DNA from: Planctomycetes bacterium GWF2_50_10
GTDB lineage: Bacteria; Planctomycetota; Phycisphaerae; Sedimentisphaerales; GWF2-50-10
Reading direction: 5' to 3'
Assembly: GCA_001824635.1 (NCBI GenBank)
Contig: MHYB01000117.1
Location: 1-9,702, forward strand
DNA length: 9,702 nt
Program-made: the position numbers and the translations under genes
In this document: piece by piece, positions 6,505 through 9,702 of the stretch
Numbering within the stretch: the stretch's first letter is position 1
Layout: each line of letters opens with the position of its first letter
The notes under the pieces: generated by a model
The model's input: the letters and a program-made list of their open reading frames with translations, nothing else
What the model was told of the DNA's origin: nothing
The model's database searches: none

Positions 6505-6572
6505 GGGCACGGGGCATCTTTATTGTGAATCCATTGGCGTGGGCGTCTGATAGAGATCCGTGCCCCTTTTTT
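6505..6572 (+). terminator. long bulged hairpin with U-run; terminator, possibly the 3' end of a small RNA
   Basis: GGGCACGG (6505-6512) pairs with CCGTGCCC (6558-6565). After a 3-nt bulge (6513-6515) the stem continues for 8 more pairs, ATCTTTAT (6516-6523) with ATAGAGAT (6550-6557, one G-U). The loop is 26 nt and G-rich. Six T follow (6567-6572). The outer stem and U-run act as an intrinsic terminator on the plus strand, about 130 nt after mqnA. The extended stem and large loop exceed what termination needs. Confidence 0.65.
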
Positions 6573-6628
6573 CCCACTTTTTCTGTCTCTGTCTTCTCTC
6601 TTCCCACTTTCGCACTTTCGCACTTTTT
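6573..6628. repeat. polypyrimidine tract with short tandem repeats
   Basis: The plus strand is almost purely C and T. CACTTTCG repeats at 6605 and 6613 (8-bp period, with CACTTTTT at 6621), and CTGTCT repeats near 6583-6594. It continues directly into heptamer arrays 5a and 5b. No gene is visible here on either strand; open frames across it are composition artefacts. Confidence 0.6.
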
Positions 6629-6629
6629 T

Positions 6630-6696
6630 CCTGTATTCTGTCTCCTGAATTCTGCCTCCTGTCTTCTAAACTCGTAACCCGTAACACGCAACCCGC
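6630..6696. repeat. degenerate heptamer arrays 5a and 5b, upstream of pckG
   Basis: Two adjoining 7-bp arrays. The first has five units of the form YCTGNNT: CCTGTAT at 6630, TCTGTCT at 6637, CCTGAAT at 6644, TCTGCCT at 6651 and CCTGTCT at 6658. After four bases a second array has four AACNCGY units: AACTCGT at 6669, AACCCGT at 6676, AACACGC at 6683 and AACCCGC at 6690. They end 30 bp before the pckG promoter. Confidence 0.82.
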
Positions 6697-6726
6697 GACG
6701 ATCCTATTAATTTTTGCGAAAAACAT

Positions 6727-6754
6727 TTGACTAGCCCCGATCTGCTATTATAAT
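6727..6754 (+). promoter_or_regulatory. strong sigma70-type promoter of pckG
   Basis: TTGACT (6727-6732) and a perfect TATAAT (6749-6754) are 16 bases apart. Transcription would start near 6761, giving a leader of about 50 nt. This is the best promoter in the window. Confidence 0.8.
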
Positions 6755-6762
6755 CTGCCGGG

Positions 6763-6795
6763 TTTTTTTGGGCATATTTTGCCCGAATAAAAAAA
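6763..6795 (+). promoter_or_regulatory. hairpin in the pckG 5' leader
   Basis: GGGCA (6770-6774) pairs with TGCCC (6780-6784) around TATTT. Seven T before it (6763-6769) can pair with seven A after it (6789-6795) across a GAAT bulge. It begins almost at the predicted transcription start and ends about 8 nt before the ribosome binding site, so it may protect the 5' end or tune translation. No known riboswitch class is apparent. Confidence 0.5.
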
Positions 6796-6813
6796 TTAAA
6801 AAAGAGGTAGATG

Positions 6814-8682
6814 ATGGAAACTATGCAGCTGCTCAAACAAAGGCTCACCGACGAACACTACAACAGGCTCATGGCACTTGGCAACACAAAGCTCCATGAC
6901 TTCGTCGCCGATGCGATTCGGCTCACAAATCCAAAGTCGGTCTATGTCGTTACAGATGCAAAGACTGACCACGAGTACATCCGCGACCTCGCACTCAAAC
7001 TCCGCGAAGAGACGCCTCTGGCCATGAAGGGCCACACCTACCATTTCGATGGCTATAACGATCAGGGCCGCGACAAATTCTCCACCCGTTATCTGCTCCC
7101 CGACGGCTGGGATCTCGGCTCGCTCGAAAGCATTCCCAAAAAGCAGGGCGTCGATGAAGTCCGCGGCTATCTCAACAATATAATGGATTCACGACAGATG
7201 CTCGTATGCTTCTGGACTCTTGGCCCAGCTAAATCCGATTTCGCCATCCCCTGCGTACAGATAACCGATTCGCCTTATGTCGCCCATAGCGAATCCATCC
7301 TCTACAGGCCCGGCTACGAGCACTTCCGACGCATCGGGGCTTCAACAGAATTCTTCCGCTTCCTTCACTCCGAAGGCGAGCTTGAAAACGGCGTCTCAAA
7401 GAACTGGGAAAAACGCCGCGTCTACATCGATCTCGAAGAAGAACGCGTCTTTTCCGTTAACACACAATACGCCGGCAACACCGTCGGCCTCAAGAAACTC
7501 GCCCTTCGCCTTGCGATCCAAAAAGCCGACCGCGACGGCAACTGGCTTGCCGAACATATGTTCGCGATGGGCGCCCACGGCCCCAACGGCCGCGTAACTT
7601 ATTTCTGCGGCGCATTCCCATCCGCATGCGGCAAGACCTCCACCGCCATGATCCAGGGCCAGACCATCATCGGCGACGACCTGGCATACTTCCGCAAGAA
7701 AGACGGTAAGGTCCGCGCAGCCAACGTCGAAAAAGGCATCTTCGGCATCATCGAAAACGTCAACGGTAAAGACGACCCCGCCATCTACGACGTACTCACA
7801 AACCCCGGCGAAGTCATCTTCTCAAACGTCCTTATCTCAGATGAACTCAAACCTTACTGGCTCGGCATGGGTTCAGAAATTCCTGCCAGCGGCACAAATT
7901 ATGCAGGCAAATGGAAAAAAGGCGATAAAGACGCCAAAGGCGCCGATATCCTCCCCTCGCATAAAAACGCCCGCTACACGATATCAATCTCCGACCTGGC
8001 AAACCGCGATCCCCTCGCCGATGATCCAAACGGAATCGAAGTCGGCGGCGTGATCTACGGCGGTCGCGATTCAGATACCTGCGTCCCCGTCGAACAGGCC
8101 TTCGACTGGAAAGAAGGCATAATCGCCAAAGGCGCAACCCTCGAATCCGAAACCACCGCCGCCGTCATCGGCGCAACCGGTGCACGCTCATTCAATCTCA
8201 TGAGCAACCTGGATTTCTTATCCATACCAATGGGCAAGTACATCCTCAACAATCTCAATTTCGCGAATGACCTCAAGAAAGTCCCCATGGTCTTCTCGGT
8301 CAACTACTTCCTCAAGAACAAAGAAGGCAAGTACCTCAACGGCATGCTCGACAAACGTGTCTGGATCCTCTGGGCAGAACTTCGCGTCAACGGCGATGTA
8401 GATGCCATCAAAACCCCCACAGGCATGATACCCAAATACGAAGACCTCGCCAAACTCTTCAAACAGAGTCTTGGCAGCGATTACACCCAGGCCAATTACG
8501 TCGAACAGTTCACAATTCGCACCCCCGAACTGCTCGCCAAATTGGAGCGTATCGAAAAGATCTACCGCGCCGAGCCTTCGATCCCGCAGATCGTCTTCGA
8601 CACCTTCGACCTCCAGCGCACACGCCTCAACGAGTTCAAAGCCAAATACGGCGAATACATCAGCCCCCTCGATTTGAAGTAA
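6814..8682 (+). CDS. pckG: phosphoenolpyruvate carboxykinase (GTP)
   Basis: This cytosolic enzyme interconverts oxaloacetate plus GTP with phosphoenolpyruvate plus GDP and CO2, either for gluconeogenesis or for anaplerosis in anaerobes. The protein has 622 residues, typical of the GTP class. Visible motifs are TQYAGNTVGLKKLALRLAI (about 217-235), the P-loop CGAFPSACGKTSTAM (about 265-279, with the active-site Cys) and the metal-binding IIGDDLAYFR (about 285-294). The P-loop reads GKTSTAM rather than the animal-type GKTNLAM, resembling the branch I associate with archaea such as Thermococcus. Two ATGs are adjacent, at 6811 and 6814; AGAGG (6803-6807) is 6 nt from the second and only 3 nt from the first, so I prefer 6814, a difference of one residue. 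It has its own promoter, a leader hairpin and a strong terminator, so it is monocistronic. Confidence 0.95.
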   Translation: METMQLLKQRLTDEHYNRLMALGNTKLHDFVADAIRLTNPKSVYVVTDAKTDHEYIRDLALKLREETPLAMKGHTYHFDGYNDQGRDKFSTRYLLPDGWDLGSLESIPKKQGVDEVRGYLNNIMDSRQMLVCFWTLGPAKSDFAIPCVQITDSPYVAHSESILYRPGYEHFRRIGASTEFFRFLHSEGELENGVSKNWEKRRVYIDLEEERVFSVNTQYAGNTVGLKKLALRLAIQKADRDGNWLAEHMFAMGAHGPNGRVTYFCGAFPSACGKTSTAMIQGQTIIGDDLAYFRKKDGKVRAANVEKGIFGIIENVNGKDDPAIYDVLTNPGEVIFSNVLISDELKPYWLGMGSEIPASGTNYAGKWKKGDKDAKGADILPSHKNARYTISISDLANRDPLADDPNGIEVGGVIYGGRDSDTCVPVEQAFDWKEGIIAKGATLESETTAAVIGATGARSFNLMSNLDFLSIPMGKYILNNLNFANDLKKVPMVFSVNYFLKNKEGKYLNGMLDKRVWILWAELRVNGDVDAIKTPTGMIPKYEDLAKLFKQSLGSDYTQANYVEQFTIRTPELLAKLERIEKIYRAEPSIPQIVFDTFDLQRTRLNEFKAKYGEYISPLDLK

Positions 8683-8705
8683 GCGGGCAAAGTTTTCGCA
8701 TCAAC

Positions 8706-8734
8706 AAAAAGGGCCGGATCACTCGGCCCTTTTT
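8706..8734. terminator. bidirectional intrinsic terminator after pckG
   Basis: AAAAAGGGCCG (8706-8716) pairs perfectly with CGGCCCTTTTT (8724-8734) around a 7-nt loop, 24 bp after the pckG stop. The A-run and T-run make it usable from either side. It certainly serves pckG; rsmB, more than 400 bp away on the other strand, may have other terminators closer. Confidence 0.92.
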
Positions 8735-8752
8735 CATTTCTCTTCTTTTCCT

Positions 8753-8787
8753 CAACCCTCAACGCTGAACCCTAAACCCTGAACTTA
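8753..8787. repeat. degenerate heptamer array 6
   Basis: Five 7-bp units: CAACCCT at 8753, CAACGCT at 8760, GAACCCT at 8767, AAACCCT at 8774 and GAACTTA at 8781. The first four share the form NAAC(C/G)CT. The complement reads like a plant-type telomere repeat (AGGGTTT) but is only a degenerate heptamer. Confidence 0.85.
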
Positions 8788-8804
8788 TCATAGTGCGTAA
8801 GAAG

Positions 8805-8861
8805 TGACTTGTCATTCCCGCGCAGGCGGGAATCCAGAAATAAAAAACGTCGCGCAGCGAC
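8805..8861 (+). repeat. 57-bp dispersed double-hairpin repeat, copy 2
   Basis: Same orientation as the copy at 5480-5536, with one base difference. The ATTCCCGC/GCGGGAAT hairpin is at 8814-8833 and the GTCGC/GCGAC hairpin at 8849-8861. It lies between heptamer arrays 6 and 7. The sharp loss of identity on both sides of the 57 bp suggests a discrete mobile or converting unit. Confidence 0.9.
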
Positions 8862-8866
8862 ACCTC

Positions 8867-8894
8867 ATTTTTTATTTTTGACTTTTGATTTTGC
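8867..8894. repeat. degenerate heptamer array 7
   Basis: Four 7-bp units: ATTTTTT at 8867, ATTTTTG at 8874, ACTTTTG at 8881 and ATTTTGC at 8888. It fills the space between the 57-bp repeat and the hairpin cluster. Confidence 0.65.
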
Positions 8895-8896
8895 CC

Positions 8897-9092
8897 TGTA
8901 GAAATCTTTTCGTCTTCACCCCTGAATCGCCGCAACAGGGTAGCACAAGCGTATCGCTTGTGTTCTCCAGCCCCGAAGGGGCGCAATTTGATAGCCCAGG
9001 GTGAAGCGAAGCGCAGCCCTGGGTCAAACCCGCCATATACCAAGCCCTGTAAGGGCGAGATATAGAATCTTTTCTACAAAGCATTTTGCTTT
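8897..9092. repeat. hairpin cluster, REP- or MITE-like element
   Basis: Five palindromes lie within 200 bp: CACAAGCG/CGCTTGTG (8944-8962), GCCCC/GGGGC (8970-8982), CCCAGGG/CCCTGGG (8995-9023, loop itself GCG-rich), GCCCT/AGGGC flanked by ATAT arms (9034-9064), and AAAGCA/TGCTTT running into T (9078-9092). TGTAGAAA at 8897-8904 and its inverse TTTCTACA at 9071-9078 bracket the first four, giving a unit of about 180 bp. No transposase is encoded. GC-hairpin clusters of this type are frequent intergenic repeats and are often moved by REP-associated tyrosine transposases elsewhere in a genome. Open frames on the minus strand here are artefacts. The last hairpin with its T-run could act as a terminator, but only for plus-strand transcripts. 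Confidence 0.65.
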
Positions 9093-9125
9093 TTATATCT
9101 CTGGTCCTCTTGGCAACTCTTATCT

Positions 9126-9153
9126 CAACTCTGAACGCTCAGCACTGAACCCT
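9126..9153. repeat. degenerate heptamer array 8, overlapping the rsmB stop codon
   Basis: Four 7-bp units: CAACTCT at 9126, GAACGCT at 9133, CAGCACT at 9140 and GAACCCT at 9147, with a partial fifth unit (AACC) after it. Its consensus equals that of array 6. The rsmB stop codon (9139-9141) and the last four codons lie inside it. Confidence 0.75.
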
Positions 9154-9702
9154 AACCTTCTCCATCACCGCCCAATACCCTCCATCCCTTTCATTCGCCC
9201 CCGCCGCAGGCAGCGTCAATTTCGAATCCAACAGTTTAAATTGCTTATTCAGCTTAAGAAAAAGCCCCACAACATCTTCGTTCTCCCGCTGCTCAATTGA
9301 ACAAGTGCTGTAGCATAATTTCCCGCCCTTATTCAAATACCCCGCCGTATTGGAAAGTATCTCAAACTGCACTTCCGCAATCTCTTCGATCGCATTAGAA
9401 GTAACCCGGTATCTCGCCTCAGGCCTCTTGGCCAGCACACCTGTATTCGAACACGGCGCATCGATCAATATCGCGTCGAACCCCGCCCGCGCCTCCCTTT
9501 CCAAATCTGCGTATCTTATCACCCGCACAGATTTCACCCCCAGCCTTTCGCAATTCTGGTACACCTTCTCCAGCCGTCCCTCTTCTATATCCGTCGCGAT
9601 AATCTCCCCAGAGTCTCTCATCTCCTCAGCCATCTGCGTCGTCTTCGTTCCCGGCGCCGCGCACAGATCAAGCACCCTCTGCCTCTTCTGCACAGCAATC
9701 GC
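9139..9702 (-). CDS. rsmB: 16S rRNA (cytosine-5) methyltransferase RsmB, C-terminal part
   Basis: RsmB methylates C967 of 16S rRNA (E. coli numbering) with S-adenosylmethionine. The frame is open to the right edge of the window, so 187 C-terminal residues are visible and the N-terminal NusB-like RNA-binding part (roughly 250 residues) is missing. Present motifs, numbered from the visible end, are the SAM loop LDLCAAPGTKTTQ (11-23, usually APGGKT), the acidic TDIEEGRL (37-44), DAPCSNTGVLAKRPEARY (81-98, Cys84) and CYSTCSIEQRENEDVV (130-145, catalytic Cys134). The family's final DGGYW is followed by AVMEKVRVQC, whose last residues are encoded by a heptamer array. Other RsmB/NOL1 family m5C methyltransferases share the core, so the exact target is less sure than the family. 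Codons are G-ending, as in the other minus-strand genes. Confidence 0.88.
   Translation of the reverse strand, partial: AIAVQKRQRVLDLCAAPGTKTTQMAEEMRDSGEIIATDIEEGRLEKVYQNCERLGVKSVRVIRYADLEREARAGFDAILIDAPCSNTGVLAKRPEARYRVTSNAIEEIAEVQFEILSNTAGYLNKGGKLCYSTCSIEQRENEDVVGLFLKLNKQFKLLDSKLTLPAAGANERDGGYWAVMEKVRVQC

Noticed and set aside
6431..6726. Minus-strand open frames between mqnA and pckG
   Set aside because: They translate the polypyrimidine tract and heptamer arrays, giving Arg/Glu/Lys-rich low-complexity protein, and have no ribosome binding site.
8753..8787. Telomere-like repeat (complement AGGGTTT)
   Set aside because: Units are degenerate, only five in number and internal; it is one of the heptamer arrays and not a chromosome end.
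8759..9084. Minus-strand open frames of 70-94 codons containing FWIPACAGMT and DPGLRFASPW
   Set aside because: These are translations of the dispersed repeat and the hairpin cluster, a well-known source of spurious genes.

Overview
The window comes from a bacterial chromosome with an outer membrane: it encodes a secreted DUF2490-type beta-barrel protein. It also encodes the futalosine-pathway enzyme MqnA and a GTP-type PEP carboxykinase with the P-loop variant GKTSTAM. This gene mix and the intergenic architecture suggest a Planctomycetota-like lineage or a relative, but that placement is inference. No gene here fixes the phylum. All recognisable genes are housekeeping or envelope genes. I see no integrase, transposase gene, CRISPR array, phage gene, tRNA or rRNA.

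Layout, left to right. Minus strand: truD (5' part only, runs off the left edge), an intrinsic terminator, then a degenerate HD-domain protein. Plus strand: a hemerythrin-like protein and a DUF2490 outer-membrane protein, closely spaced and probably cotranscribed. Minus strand: htpX, followed downstream by a small two-helix membrane protein. Plus strand: a ClsB-type cardiolipin synthase, mqnA and pckG, each with its own upstream region. Minus strand: rsmB (C-terminal part, runs off the right edge). The htpX, cardiolipin synthase, DUF2490 and small membrane protein genes all concern the envelope. MqnA (menaquinone) and PckG (oxaloacetate/PEP node) are central metabolism. TruD and RsmB modify RNA.

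The most unusual part is the intergenic DNA. Almost every gap holds a short, degenerate tandem array with a 7-bp period. Each array has its own unit, but most are variants of an AAC-Y-C-type heptamer, written in the same orientation on the plus strand. Two arrays run into the stop codons of htpX and rsmB. There are also two copies (56/57 identical) of a double-hairpin dispersed repeat of the 'ATTCCCGC..GCGGGAAT' kind. A cluster of five hairpins of about 200 bp lies between pckG and rsmB, and a long bulged hairpin ending in a U-run lies between mqnA and pckG.

Base composition is strand-asymmetric throughout. Plus-strand genes favour C-ending codons and minus-strand genes favour G-ending codons, as expected if the plus strand is the C-rich (lagging) strand across the whole window.
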